From contig JAJTUP010000056.1 in NCBI GenBank assembly GCA_021399435.1, positions 372,001 to 436,000 of the forward strand: DNA of 64,000 nucleotides. Direction: 5' to 3'. Source of the DNA: Diaporthe sp. PMI_573 (lineage: Eukaryota; Ascomycota; Sordariomycetes; Diaporthales; Diaporthaceae). Positions 1 through 10,360 of the stretch are shown piece after piece. The notes under the pieces are model-generated. The model searched no databases. It was not told the DNA's origin and saw only the letters and a list, made by a program, of their open reading frames with translations. How positions within the stretch are numbered: the stretch's first letter is position 1; every line of letters begins with the position of its first letter. A program made the translations under genes and the position numbers.

Positions 1-83
1 TTGGAACCCCATAGAAACCCGTGGAACGCCGAGGAACTTGGCAACGTGGTCCCAATTCCGGGTTTGTCCTGTTAGGCTAATAC

Positions 84-105
84 TGTACTGTACTGTACTG
101 TACGA
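84..105. repeat. short (ACTGT)n microsatellite
   Basis: About four to five tandem copies of a 5-bp unit reading ACTGT lie just upstream of the LINE-like ORF1 fragment. It may be part of that element's 5' untranslated region; no function is implied. Confidence 0.6.
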
Positions 106-231
106 GACTTACTATGAAGAGACCCCTTGAGAGAGATACAGAACCTTGCCGAAAAAGAACTGAGAAAGAGAGAAAAATATTGAGAAGAAATTTTTAATCT
201 ATTAACGATCCATACGGTGGAGTAGAGTCGC

Positions 232-716
232 ATGAAGCGACGGCGGACGTCTGGCGCGACGATGGAGGACCGTGCGGAGATGGAGATCATGGTGGAGGCG
301 CCAAACTCCATCGCAACGACTGTGAAACGGTCGAAGCGGGCAAAGCCCAGTGTCAAAGTGCGGGACGCGATTACTGCCAACGAAGAGAGCAATGTTTTAT
401 TGGAGGGAAACTCGAACAGCAATGTGACCACTGGGCCCGAGTTGCTACAGAGCATCTACGCCCTCGTCAAGGATCTGAAGGAGACTGTTAACTGCCAGCA
501 GACAACCATCCAACGGCTCACCGCTGAGCTTCAAAATGTCACCCAGCAATTGGAAGAACTCAGGAGCAGTGTGGCCCTCGTCAGCAGCGCCCGGACGAGC
601 CCTCAGGCCTCTTACGCGCAGGTTGCACGCACGCCCCCGACGAGCCAGCCCAGCAACGTACGCACGCTTACCTCGATGGACACGACGCCCTCGACGCTCA
701 CCGACACCCTATACTG
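232..716 (+). mobile_element. Tad1-like LINE ORF1 (Gag-like) 5' fragment
   Basis: The reading frame opens with a basic, nuclear-signal-like N-terminus (MKRRR). It then has a coiled-coil-like stretch with the pattern LLQSIYALVKDLKETV at about residues 82-97 and a Gln-rich heptad region, followed by a Ser/Thr/Pro-rich tail (SYAQVARTPP). This layout is typical of ORF1 of fungal Tad1-clade LINEs, which encodes a nucleic-acid-binding Gag-like protein. The homology stops near position 716, where an unrelated copia fragment begins on the opposite strand. No endonuclease or reverse transcriptase follows, so this is a dead 5' piece. The family call rests on pattern memory, not on a search. Confidence 0.55.
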
Positions 717-1005
717 CACCAGGCATTCGTACAGTGATCGTGAGTCTGTACAAATGACTACTGGGATCCTTAGGGTCCTTAGGCTGTCCATGATCTTGTG
801 TAGGGTCGTACTGAGTGCCATACCGCTGTCAAATCCCGGCATCATGCCGTACAACTCGCTGGCGAGGACGCTCCTCGTCACCCTTTTGCATTTGGTGGAG
901 CTCCAGTGTACGATATTGCCTTGGATTTCGAAATCTGTTTCTGTACGACTAGTCTCCATAGCCAGTACGATCACGAATCCTAATTGGGAGCTCACGACAT
1001 TACCC
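716..1005 (-). mobile_element. Ty1/copia RNase H fragment
   Basis: Read on the minus strand, this segment encodes the end of a fungal Ty1/copia polyprotein. The visible RNase H landmarks are the CKRVTRSVLASELYGM block carrying the catalytic Glu and the downstream block ending in ICTDSRSLYECLV with a catalytic Asp. The flanks belong to other elements: a LINE ORF1 on the left and an oppositely oriented Gag-like piece on the right. Because it is short and bounded on both sides it is a relic. The protein similarity is clear; the exact ends are estimated to within about 20 bp. Confidence 0.65.
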
Positions 1006-1518
1006 GATTCCATGGATAATGTTGTCGACAATCTCAGCAGCCGCAGCATCTCGAAGTTCTCCGAAATCGAACCCAAGATGATGGACATCGTCGCCCGGAC
1101 GTAAGTCGAGCAATCGGAGGCCTACTACACATCCACTTCTTCTCGGAAGAAGTTGGCACCAACTGGTGCCAAAAAGCCTGGCAAATCCGCACCAATTGGT
1201 GCCAACTCATCGAAGAATCCCTCGAGGAAACTCGACGAAAAGGAGTGCACCTGGTGCCGCGCCCGAAACTTCACCTTTGTCGGCCACCTATACACTGACT
1301 GCGACAAGCTGGTGAAATACAAAGAAGAGCAGCAAAGGAACAAAGGGAGGAAACGGGCCGCTGCGAATCAGGCTGACGATGATGTGGTGGAGATCGACGA
1401 CGACGACGGAGACGACGAGGAGACGGCGTTCCATGCCGGCGTTTCGGCATACGCTGCAAAACTCCCGTCCGACAATGCAAGTAATTCATCCTGGATTTTC
1501 GATTACGGTACTATATAG
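1005..1518 (+). mobile_element. Ty1/copia Gag zinc-knuckle and protease-start fragment
   Basis: The plus frame runs through one stop (TAA at 1102-1104) into a Gag-like tail. It shows a zinc knuckle (C-x2-C-x9-H-x4-C within KECTWCRARN... at about 1243-1308), a basic then acidic linker, and an ending SSWIFDYGTI. That ending resembles the copia protease start WIFDTGA/S, with the catalytic Asp present but the following Gly-Ala changed. It stops near 1518. Two short palindromic words of the type GCACCAAYTGGTGCC occur at 1156-1196 within the coding sequence. It is a decayed fragment in opposite orientation to the adjacent RNase H piece. Confidence 0.55.
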
Positions 1519-1913
1519 TTTGTCTTCATGCTTAGGATGTATTTAGAGAAGTGCTTTCCATTAAGTACCGCTGAAGGGAAATAACCGTTGAATGGTCTCT
1601 CGCCCGCCCGACATAAGGAACACGGCAGTCGTGCCTTAACACCTCGGCTTTGGCACAGGAGAGCATCTACAGTCCTCTCATGCTCTTCCTTTAACCCTGC
1701 AAAAACTAACCTGAGTCTTTGAATGTTCCCCATAATGAAGTTTCTCGTGGGCATATTATAGATCTCGTGTTGTTTCCTGGAGCGTACCCATGCTGGGGTG
1801 GGCCCAAAAGTTGTAATCGCCACGTTTACTACTGATGGATGACCTAGCCGCCTCCGGCGGAACATAGTAACAGGCACGCCAGGCAACACATCATGTGGCC
1901 AGACATTCTGCAA
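1503..1913 (-). pseudogene. possible DUF3716-like fragment
   Basis: A 136-codon open frame has a Cys-containing block near its C-terminus: LPCSLCRAGERPFNGYFPS. It resembles the first Cys pair and the G-x-PF motif of fungal DUF3716 proteins, but the second Cys cluster is absent. The intact DUF3716 gene near 49 kb gives a comparison within this window. The match is short, so this could equally be chance. Confidence 0.22.
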
Positions 1914-2739
1914 ATAGAAATTGTGTAAGGACCATGAAATTCATCACCGAATGTATGCCTTGCCTGTTGCCTAACCACGCTAGTAAATTGACCAACCCCC
2001 TGCATATCCGCGGGGACACAGAGGGCGACCACCTCACCAGAAGATGTCCGCTAGGTCGAACAGGCAACCGCAAGGCAGACTTTACACCCCGAGCATAGCG
2101 CGTTCAAAACAGCCCGAAACGGTTAAAAGGCGCAACAGATCCCGCCCCCTGGCCACATGCTTTTCTTCTCTCTATTTTCTCGACAACTCATTTTGCTTGC
2201 CCCTTCAGCCCAGCACAACACGAGGCCACACTACCACACACGCCTATAGCGCTCACATTTGCCCTTGGCCCGTCGCTTCACAGAGCAACCAGCCCTCGTC
2301 ATCGCGCTCCGGGTATTGCCATGAATCTTTGACGACAAACTGTTGTGAGATAGCACAGGAAACAGGTTTGTTGGGTGCAATGATGAAGATGTGTCAATTC
2401 TTCCAAAAATGCGATGTTGCATGTATCTTGCTTGTTCTCAATAATTCATGGAAAGCAGCTTCATCATATAGCTATGTGCAGGACGTCTTTGTGCGGCTCT
2501 GCCGCACTAATCTGCCTTGCGTTTAGCCTTGTGTTGTGCCCTGTGTTCGCCTACAATTTAGCCCAATGCATGGCCACCTTTGGTGGCCTCATCGCCCTGT
2601 TTTACAGCCCTGTCATCCCTGCAGTTGAGGGGAACCTGCAAAACTTCCAACACAAACAGGGCATCTGGATCTCCTGCTTGCCCTTGCCCTTGCCTGCCTC
2701 GTCGCCACGCATTGCATCCTCGCCCGCAGGACGTGCCGT
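1914..2739. other. no recognisable gene
   Basis: Open frames here overlap one another on both strands, are Ser/Pro/Cys-rich and match nothing I recognise. I see no repeat structure or RNA gene. Confidence 0.5.
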
Positions 2740-3090
2740 CTAATAACCATATTCCATGTAGACACTCCGTTGCGCCCGTTCGGCATTTAGCTCACTCCGC
2801 CTAGCCTTCCATAAAGAAAACTCCTCCAAGGTTTTCCTGACAGCATCGCACTTGAATTGTATAAATGGATGGTCTTCAGCCAGAGTTTCTCCATTAGCGT
2901 ATGGTAGGTCTGGCTCGTCCGCGGCCGAGCCGTCCTGATAAACATTATCGGTAGTGGCCGCGGTGTACTTGTCGAGGCCGGGCTTGTGGTGCTGAGTGCC
3001 GACCGTTTGCTTGCGCGGGGCGCTGGTCATGCTTGCGATGGACTCTCCGGGATCCTTGGATGCGGTCGGGTCGCGATAATCGACAGACAT
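2740..3090 (-). CDS. hypothetical protein, 116 aa
   Basis: An uninterrupted minus frame starts with an ATG at 3090. It encodes a hydrophilic protein with a Pro/Ser/Thr-rich N-terminal half and a charged, probably helical C-terminal half around KTLEEFSLWKARRSELNAE. A TAG preceded by a T-run lies just upstream, so an earlier exon could be spliced to it. Composition is more gene-like than that of the neighbouring frames. I do not recognise the family and cannot exclude a chance frame. Confidence 0.33.
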   Translation of the reverse strand: MSVDYRDPTASKDPGESIASMTSAPRKQTVGTQHHKPGLDKYTAATTDNVYQDGSAADEPDLPYANGETLAEDHPFIQFKCDAVRKTLEEFSLWKARRSELNAERAQRSVYMEYGY

Positions 3091-5707
3091 CGAGGCAGTC
3101 TAAAAAGGACACAGATGCTAAGCAGTGTGAAAAAAGGCTAGTGATTTTGTTTGAACCGAGAGGCGATAATGTGCCCGAAAAAGAGACAATGTGGCTGGCC
3201 GTGGGAAGCTCACATGGGGCTCCACATTCCTTGGCAGCATCGACCCGAAATCTCATTCGCGCCCAGCTTGGTCGCCCCTAATTTGGGATTTGCAAGATAG
3301 TGAAGTAAAGTACGAAATTAAATGTACAGTACTGTAAGGCTTTCTCAAAAGAACTATAAATCCTTTAAAAGTTAGCTTGAATTATTGTAACCCAGCATCC
3401 ATGTAATGGTGACAAACGAAAGATCAAATCGATCAAAGTACGGTCTTTCGTTGTTTTCACCACGGACGCTATTTACTCACACATTAGGCCAAGTCTACCG
3501 ACTCCACTCGATGTCCAAGTATTTGGCTAAAGGCTTCCTGCTGTCCGATATGTTAAACGATGAAGACTCACATCTATCATGCAACGCTGCAGAGGCACAA
3601 TCGTCGTTAGGCAAATTGCCCATCTTTAAGACTTGGGCGGAAGCCTTAAAAAGATTCTCGAGCCTGGTCGAGGAAGGAGGTTTCGTTAACAGATAAGGCT
3701 GAGGCATTAATGGTGGGAGCTGGAAGAGCTGCGTGATCACTCGAGTTTCCAAAACAGTAAAAGTCCTTCACACGCCACATACTTCGTCTCGTTCATCAGT
3801 GGACGTAAAATATAGAGAGAAATATCCAGTTTAGAGTCGATGACCAAAGCTTTGTGGAAGGCTAAGTACTAAACCGCACTTATTGGAAGAAATAATACCG
3901 GATTTTTTTCGACATCTACTGGGGTAGGAGCCATAACATGACCGACAAGGATGTCACGGATGAAGTCCGTCGGCGTGTCCGAGCTGGCAGCGGGCGACGC
4001 CAAGATGATCCTCGCTGAGAACATGGACCGCGCGTTCGCAGACGGGGCGTTTGGCTGCCGTGGTTCGCTTGTGAAAATGATCGCGGTGAGAGGGAGGGGT
4101 TCAGGCCGGTGGCTGGGACAAACAATCGTTGCCGAACACGTAGTCTGGCTGGAACTCAAAACTCACGCTCCAGGGGCGGTATGATTAATCATGATTTTGG
4201 GTACGCCATCTATTTCCTTCAGTGTGAATATCCAGTTTCATCGGTCAATGATCATTCGTCCGCAGTAGCCTGTTTCAAACGATGAATGTCTGGACTCAAC
4301 AAGGACAATGTCCATCAGGCTGCGTAGTCCGGATTGTCAGCCTCGCGCAAAACGTCCGGCTGGCGTTGGGCCGACCTCCTGCACGAGGCGGGACCGCTGC
4401 ATGCCACTATTCCCACACACTTAAGGGCACCAAATAAGCACTATTAGACCCAAGTGTTGGCAAACATTGCCTAAATTAAACAAATTAAGCACTATTAGAC
4501 CTAAGTGTTGGCAAATGTTGCCTACATTGCCCACGATGCCTACGTCGTCGCCTATGTGACCCAGTTATCAAATAGTAAGACAATAAAGCCGGGCATCACG
4601 GCGACGATCTCGTCCTGCGTTTCCTTGGGTATCTTCTAGCAGAGAACATATCCTGGTTTAGGACAACTACCGCTTGAGCAGATCTACCAGTATCCACTGA
4701 CTGACGAATCGATAAGCCACTTGGACTACTTCGAAGCATCATGCAGCGAAGCAACGTCCACCTGTATGGGTAACACCAAGTTCCGTCGTTGTATCTCCTT
4801 GTGTGATGAAGCTGGGAAGTGTAAGTTGATGCCGAGTTGCAAGGCTCTGCAAGGCTTATTCAGGCGTGTTTAGCGATGTTGAAATTGAAATGGAGAAGTT
4901 GTTCGGGATTGCCTGGGTCACAATATACTATATATCATTCAGGGATCGACTTTACTTCCTCTTTCTTTTGCAAGCTTTCACTAGTATCCATAAGCCGTAT
5001 TGAGAATAAACAGTCAGATCTATTGACCTTATCGACCGCCCAAGGCACCGAGCGGGAGCATTTGAATGAGTCCGACTCTGCAAGCGGAAATTAGAGGCGG
5101 CGGCGGCCGGAGAGCAGAGTGCGTCCCTTGTGTGTGGCCCTCAGGGTGAGATAGTGTGGTACTCCTTATCTCCAACCCATGCAACAAGGTATGTTTGGAC
5201 GTGAGTCGTTTGGACACGCATCGGCAGGGAGCTCTCGTCATCGCTCACAAGACGGGAAGTTGCAAAAGTACAGCACCCCTGACCAATGATATTTGTCCCG
5301 CGCCTCACGCCGAAGTCCCAATGTCCTTATAGTCTGTATTTTTTGGAAGTACTTTAGTTGGACAGAAGTACATATGCAAAAGCGTGAAAATACAGTATAT
5401 ACGTTCGAAAGCACTATAGGACAGTACATGATTTGCCTTTACTACTTTTAGAAACGGTGTGGCAGTAGCGGCTATATAAATAATTAATATGTCCTGCTCC
5501 TTTTTCACTTTACGCCCATGGCCGGACAGCTTCCCTTTCTGAGAAAAAGTACAAAGTGCCAGTTTTACATTCGCTCGGTAGCCTTGTCGCAAATTTTATT
5601 TTCTCCTGCTAAACACTACTCACGAAGCTTGCTCGACCTCATCAGCCGAACAACACAATATTATCTCGGCCAATGCTCTAGTATCATCCTTACGCGCCTC
5701 GCCCAAC
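3091..5707. other. long intergenic stretch, mostly featureless
   Basis: Short frames at 3406-3696 (+), 3951-4184 (+) and 4837-5094 (+) have no recognisable domain. The only structure seen is a direct repeat at 4436-4525. A TATATAAATA word at about 5472-5481 lies roughly 230 bp upstream of the DUF3455 start and may be its promoter TATA element. Confidence 0.4.
4436..4525. repeat. imperfect 51-bp direct repeat
   Basis: The word AAGCACTATTAGACC begins at 4436 and again at 4487, and both copies continue into AAGTGTTGGCAAA and TTGCCTA with a few C/T and A/G differences. The flank at 4405-4452 (CTATTCCCACAC ... GCACCAAATAA) also resembles 23885-23931, so this is part of a dispersed repeat. Confidence 0.6.
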
Positions 5708-6563
5708 ATGCTCTTTTCAAAGATCAAGCCGATTCTGTCCTTGTTTGTTGTGGCAGCCGGTGCAGATTTGGGGAAGGGCTACACACACGACCCATGTGTC
5801 ACGCCAACCCTGCCGAGTACGGGGTGTAAGCCGCTCACTTATCGAGACGAAAACTGTAGACTAACTCGTAGCAGCAATCGACCTCCCTGCGCCCAGCATG
5901 AACCTTACGGTCACCTATGTTGCCCTCGGCCACGGCATCCAAAACTATACATGTGCCTCCGAAAACGCAACAGCCATTCCTATTGGAGCCCTTGCCGTTC
6001 TTTACGACATTACTCCCGTGTACCCTGGCATAAGCAGCATCAGCCTATCAGCCGAAGATTTCAACGATCTCTCCGCAAATGTGCTGTGGAAGACAGCAAT
6101 CCCACTCAACCTCATCGACGCAGCAGCCCAAGGCCCCGGCTCCCCCCTCCCCGAATCCCACTACCAGGCCGACGCCGCAAACCCGTTCCCCGCCTCGCCC
6201 TCGGACCTCGGACTCGGCGGCATCAGAGCCAAGTTCCTGGGTTTCCACTACTTTGACGCAGAATCGGCGCCTACATTCGACCTGGTCGGCAGCGCGGACC
6301 CGGTGGGCCTGTTCTTTAGCGGGGAGAAGACGGGCGATGTTAAGGCGCCAGCAGACGCGGACAAAGGCGTGCTAGGCACTGGCGCGATCGATTGGCTACA
6401 GCTTGGCGACAACGGGCGAGGCCTTAGCAGGGATGTCGCCCTGGTGTACCGCGTCGTTACTGCCGGCGGTGTTGCACAGGCGTGCTCGGTCAGCGGGGCG
6501 AACGATCCTGGTCAGGCGCTAAGCGTACCGTATACTGCCCAGTACTGGTTCTATAGTGCTTGA
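5708..6563 (+). CDS. secreted DUF3455 family protein, 268 aa
   Basis: Two exons are inferred: 5708-5825 and 5875-6563. The 49-nt intron has donor GTAAG, branch CTAAC at 5861-5865 and acceptor GCAG. Splicing is phase 1 and gives an uninterrupted 268-aa protein. Residues 1-20 form a signal peptide (KIKPILSLFVVAAGA). After the splice the protein reads IDLPAPSMNLTVTYVALGHG followed by IQNYTC and, further on, GALAVLYDI, the core of fungal DUF3455 proteins. Several Asn-x-Thr/Ser sites and paired Cys fit an extracellular protein. The molecular function of the family is not known to me; some members are labelled malate-dehydrogenase-like, without catalytic evidence here. The gene stands alone about 150 bp left of the hAT element and looks intact. 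Confidence 0.85.
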
Positions 6564-6705
6564 GAACTGTTTAATCGTCGAAAAAAATCAAATATCTGAA
6601 CCGGCGAAGTATTTTTCAAAAAAAATAAAATAGTCTGCTCATTCTACAAGTTGGGGCCAGCAGGAAGGTAACGAGGAAGAAGGTCCAAATCGACCCAAAT
6701 GCGGT

Positions 6706-6713
6706 CATTGCAG
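6706..6713. repeat. left 8-bp target-site duplication of hAT element
   Basis: CATTGCAG at 6706-6713 is repeated exactly at 10353-10360, flanking the terminal inverted repeats. Eight bp is the hallmark duplication length of hAT transposons. Confidence 0.95.
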
Positions 6714-6732
6714 CAGAGCAGGCCATCGGTCG
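6714..6732 (+). repeat. hAT left terminal inverted repeat
   Basis: The 19-bp sequence CAGAGCAGGCCATCGGTCG matches the reverse complement of 10334-10352 with no mismatch. Confidence 0.95.
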
Positions 6733-6895
6733 ATCGGATGGCCAAATCCCATCCGATTCCGATATCGATTTGAAATCGATCGAATAGACTGAAGCCCATC
6801 CGATTCCGAATCGGATTGGTCTATATCGGATCGGATCCGATCCGATTTGCCTATATCCGATTCGGAATCGGATATCAGATCTGCTAAATCGGATG
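6720..6895. repeat. hAT left subterminal repeat array
   Basis: Dense, partly palindromic copies of ATCCGAT/ATCGGAT and CCGATTCCGAATCGG words fill this stretch and can fold on themselves. The matching array at the other end is at 10150-10345. In hAT elements such arrays are usually transposase-binding sites. Confidence 0.8.
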
Positions 6896-6926
6896 GGGTG
6901 CGTATTTGAGGCTATTCCCAGTTATA

Positions 6927-9705
6927 TTAGCTACGTTGTGCCCATCTAGTTAATTCCCGTGCAATATCACTTTGTAACGCCGTGCTAGATGCCCGATCTA
7001 GCAATTCAAGTGGCAATTCAGCCTTGTAGACGCCTGCTTTGCTCCAAGACCTAATACACTGGCTGGCGCCAATAACGTGCCGCTGAAGACAAGACCTCCG
7101 TGCTGACACCATCTGCCCGACGCTACTAAACTGACGCTCAGTTTCTGCTGCTGCTGAAGGTATCGTGAGGAAGTCAACTGCCATATAAGACAGCTTGGGG
7201 AATCGTTTTGTGCCAATATCCCGCCACCACGCGATTGGGTCGTTTAGGTACGCCTTTGAGTTGACTACTGGCTCAACAAGGTATGTATCTAGCTCGTCTT
7301 GTTGTATATCCTCTCGTTGTATGGGCTCAGGGTCCTTGCCTTTGTTGCCCCTTCTCCTCTTGTTTGCTAGCCGTGTATCTTGTGAATTAGGAACCTCGTC
7401 GTCGGCGTCGTTCGCGAAGAAGCGTTTGCGGCGTTGAAGCATGTCGAGGACTGGTTGTTGTTCGACCTCAGTCTGGGGGTTAAAGTCAGGTCGCGGTCTA
7501 CTAGAGCATTAGTTAAGCAAAGACTATTAATATATGTATAACTCACTTATTTTTATAGTCCTCCTCCCATCGTTCCCTCAACCTGGTAGTATAGTGGTCT
7601 CGCCATCTAGACCCTTGCCGTTGAGGCTCAGCATCAAAAATACCTTGCAACCCAGTCATCTTGAGGCTTGGATTAAACACCACAGCAGCGGCATAGGCCA
7701 AGCTCGTGAGTTTATCGTAGTAGTGCTGTAGCTTCCACAGGCCTACCCGAATATATGCCTTTAAGAAACGCCGTTCTTGGTCGCCAAGATGCTCGAAGAT
7801 CTTCACGATCCCGGGGATAGGGTCGCCTGTAGGGTCAATAGGGTTTTCTCGTTCAACATAGCACTTGCCCTGCGCACAAGATTCGAGGTGAAGCAGCAAA
7901 TACTCCATCTGAGGAAAATACTGATCAAGAGAGCCAGCAGGTCCGATGCCTTGAAGCTTCTTCGAGGCAAACTTGAAGGGAGAAAGGATATTCTGAATAG
8001 CCTCAACCACACGCCAATCCTGGGCCCCCAACTTGAACTCGAGAACCGGCGGCTTATCCTTTTCCTTCGAACCAGCCGCGTCCCACTGGTACTCAAGGTT
8101 TTGGTGTAGTCGTTTGATCGCCGGCTGTAACTCCAAGGCACGCGCCGCCATTGCCTCGTCGCTTTGCCACCTCGTGGCGTTGTTGTGAACCCATTCCTTG
8201 GTGGTAGCGGAAGGGTCCAGTTCTGTTTGGGCATCACGAAACGCGCCAACGAGCTGGCTGCTTCTGTGGAAGCAGTTGCCATGGTTGTGAAGCTTACCAA
8301 AAGGACCTCGTTTTTGGTACTTTTCCATCGTTTTCCTGGTTAGCTGACTAGGCGTAGAGTAATCAAAGGCGCACGCGGCGGCTTCAACTAATTCGTCAGA
8401 TACGTCAGAATTGTTGTACTCATCATCCTCGTCCTCAGTATCAACAAAAGGATCAGTATCTAAAGCATCATCATCCTCATCCTCACTAGCCGAATCCTGT
8501 TGCGTAAGGTCCTCCTCAGGGTTGATGGCAACTTCGTCAAAGGCACGTTCTAGAGCCTCGTTTTCCTCGTCCTCGTCAGCGAAGCTGTCTTGAAGCCAGT
8601 TTCGGAGGACCTGGTCAAGCGGCAGGCGCTTACAACCCTCACCATACATCAAGGCGCGGGTACAGAGCTGCAAAACGTGCGGACCACAGCTAATCTGCCT
8701 CTCCTCAGCGTCGAGCCCGAGTGCTTCGCCAATCTTGGCCATCGTTGTCCTATTCTTAGACTCGTTATCCAAGGTACAGTAGCCCACGCAATCTTGAATC
8801 TCAAAAAAGCGGATTATGGCTAAGATTTCCTCAGCAATATCTGAGCCTCTGTGGCGCTTCATCAAAGGTGGCAAACCTAACAAGATGGTCCATCTGTTGA
8901 AGTCTTTGTCGATGAAATTGGCAGTCAACCCTACGAATGACGTGAATCTCCTCGAGGTCCAGCCGTCAAACGTTAGATGGATCAAGCCGTGCGCGCTTCG
9001 AAGGAAAGCTCTGATTTTGGGTAGGGCGCGGTGATATTCACGCAGAAGGAGGCGAACAAGGGTTTTCGAGTGTGGTAGGTCCTTCTCCTCAAGCACGGGG
9101 TTGTTATACAGCTGTTGACGGCGCCAACGAGTATCATTCACGATATTGAATGGCAGATTCGAGCAGACAAGCCAGTCAAGTATCAATAAGTCGTTCACCG
9201 GCTTCTTGAAGCGTATTATTAACCGCCCGTGGACTGCTTGTTGCGCCGGTTTCGAAAAGTCGATCATGGAGTTGAGGGTCCTCTGCGAGGGTACAGGCGT
9301 AGACTCGGCTTCATTAATCTGCACAGCATTCTAGGCGTCAGCTTATGAACCTTCATCTATTTTGTCACATACCTTAGGGTCTATAACGCCATGGCTATCC
9401 TTTAGATGCTTCTCGATGGACCTGCTAGTTGTAGCCACGAATTTGGTATCCTTCGCAGGTTTCTTTGCAAGAAAACAAGACTCGCACACCCAGATCTGAT
9501 CTTGGTTTTTAGGCCGAGAACAATCTCTGAGTCTGAAGCCATATCGCCACCACCATTTGCGTTCTTTTGTTGGGTTATGGTAGTTGGCAAGCCCTGGGTA
9601 AGCTGCCCAGCGTTCCTCAGTCCAAACGGAGTAATCAGGGTAGCCCACGATCTCGGTATCTTGTGGCGTGGAGGAAACGAGGGACGAGGGCGTAGGTGAG
9701 TCCAT
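6927..9705 (-). CDS. hAT transposase, 896 aa, three exons
   Basis: Exons on the minus strand are 9705-9373, 9330-7547 and 7500-6927. The introns are 42 and 46 nt (donors GTATGT and GTGAGT, acceptors CTAG), giving 896 aa with no stops. Exon 1 carries a BED-type zinc finger: C74-x2-C77 and H100-x4-H105. Exon 2 carries the RNase H-like core: first Asp about D233 in LTFDGWTS, an LDN motif, and the C-x2-H motif SCGPHVLQL, followed by an insertion rich in Asp/Glu. Exon 3 carries the C-terminal hAT dimerisation domain with DPIAWWRDIG and SAAAETERQFSSVGQMVSAR. It catalyses cut-and-paste excision and integration in the nucleus, acting on the flanking inverted repeats. ATG at 9705 is chosen because it precedes the zinc finger directly and the frame is closed upstream. 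Confidence 0.92.
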
Positions 9706-9849
9706 TTTTGGCGCCCGCGAGGTCGAAAAAGAAACAATTCTTCGAGTACTAAAGTAATGTAGGTATGAATAGGTAAAGATTCTACGCGTTCCTCGCTTAG
9801 TAATATACCTGGAACGGCCCTAACCAGGGCCTCTAGCGCCTTTAGTTGA

Positions 9850-10144
9850 TGTCGGAAGTCTCTGGGGAAGATGCTGGGCAAGGCGTTGCATGAGGGCAGA
9901 TCAGGATCTGAACATTCTGTGCTATGTTGCGATGCCTAACTACATTGTGATTCCAGTGCGTCTAGCCACCCATCTTGTAACCTGACCTGCCAATCCCTCA
10001 TGGATCTCGATGCACGCTGGCCTGAGCGAGGCTCAGCCCTGACTTGGGCGCCGTATGGGCCTGAGCGGTGCTGCGGTGCCTTTCGCCGATACTACGGTGC
10101 CCTTCACCGGGCCTCCGACGGGCCCGAAGTGCTGCCTTCCAACA
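9850..10144 (-). mobile_element. solo LTR (family A) inside the hAT element
   Basis: Read on the minus strand it starts TGTTGGAAGG and ends CCGACA, with the 5-bp duplication GTTGA (9845-9849 and 10145-10149, plus strand) on both sides. It is a diverged copy, roughly 94% identical by eye, of the solo LTR at 20470-20766. No internal retroelement sequence remains, so it arose by LTR-LTR recombination after insertion into the hAT. It sits about 145 bp upstream of the transposase ATG and could influence its promoter. Confidence 0.92.
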
Positions 10145-10149
10145 GTTGA

Positions 10150-10345
10150 TGAGGGTCGCGATAACCTCACATCCGAATCGGTCAGATCCGATATCGATCG
10201 GATGGCCTCAAAATATATCGGATATCGATCGGATGGATGAGCCATCCGATCCGAATCTTAATCGGATGGCTGGCAAAAAAATCCCATCGATCATCTATCG
10301 GATCGGATATCCGATTCGGTCAGATCGGATAGCCGACCGATGGCC
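10150..10345. repeat. hAT right subterminal repeat array
   Basis: Multiple ATCCGAT/ATCGGAT words in both orientations mirror the left array at 6720-6895 and end in the right inverted repeat. Small reading frames across this array are by-products of the repeats. Confidence 0.8.
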
Positions 10346-10352
10346 TGCTCTG
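10334..10352 (-). repeat. hAT right terminal inverted repeat
   Basis: This is the exact 19-bp complement of the left terminus. It is followed at once by the second CATTGCAG duplication (10353-10360). Confidence 0.95.
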
Positions 10353-10360
10353 CATTGCAG

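Larger units (their letters stand above)
6714..10352 (-). mobile_element. complete hAT DNA transposon, 3.64 kb
   Basis: The element is bounded by identical 19-bp terminal inverted repeats (CAGAGCAGGCCATCGGTCG at 6714-6732, its complement at 10334-10352) and flanked by an 8-bp direct duplication. Subterminal regions are packed with both orientations of GATCGGAT/ATCCGATC words, probably transposase-binding repeats. One gene on the minus strand encodes a full-length transposase without in-frame stops after two introns are removed. A solo LTR (9850-10144) lies between the transposase start and the right terminus and is the only insertion seen. All parts expected of an autonomous copy are present; present activity is an inference. 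Confidence 0.93.

Noticed and set aside
72..455. 127-codon minus frame opposite the LINE ORF1
   Set aside because: It is antisense to a protein-like ORF1 frame and shows no domain; a shadow frame.
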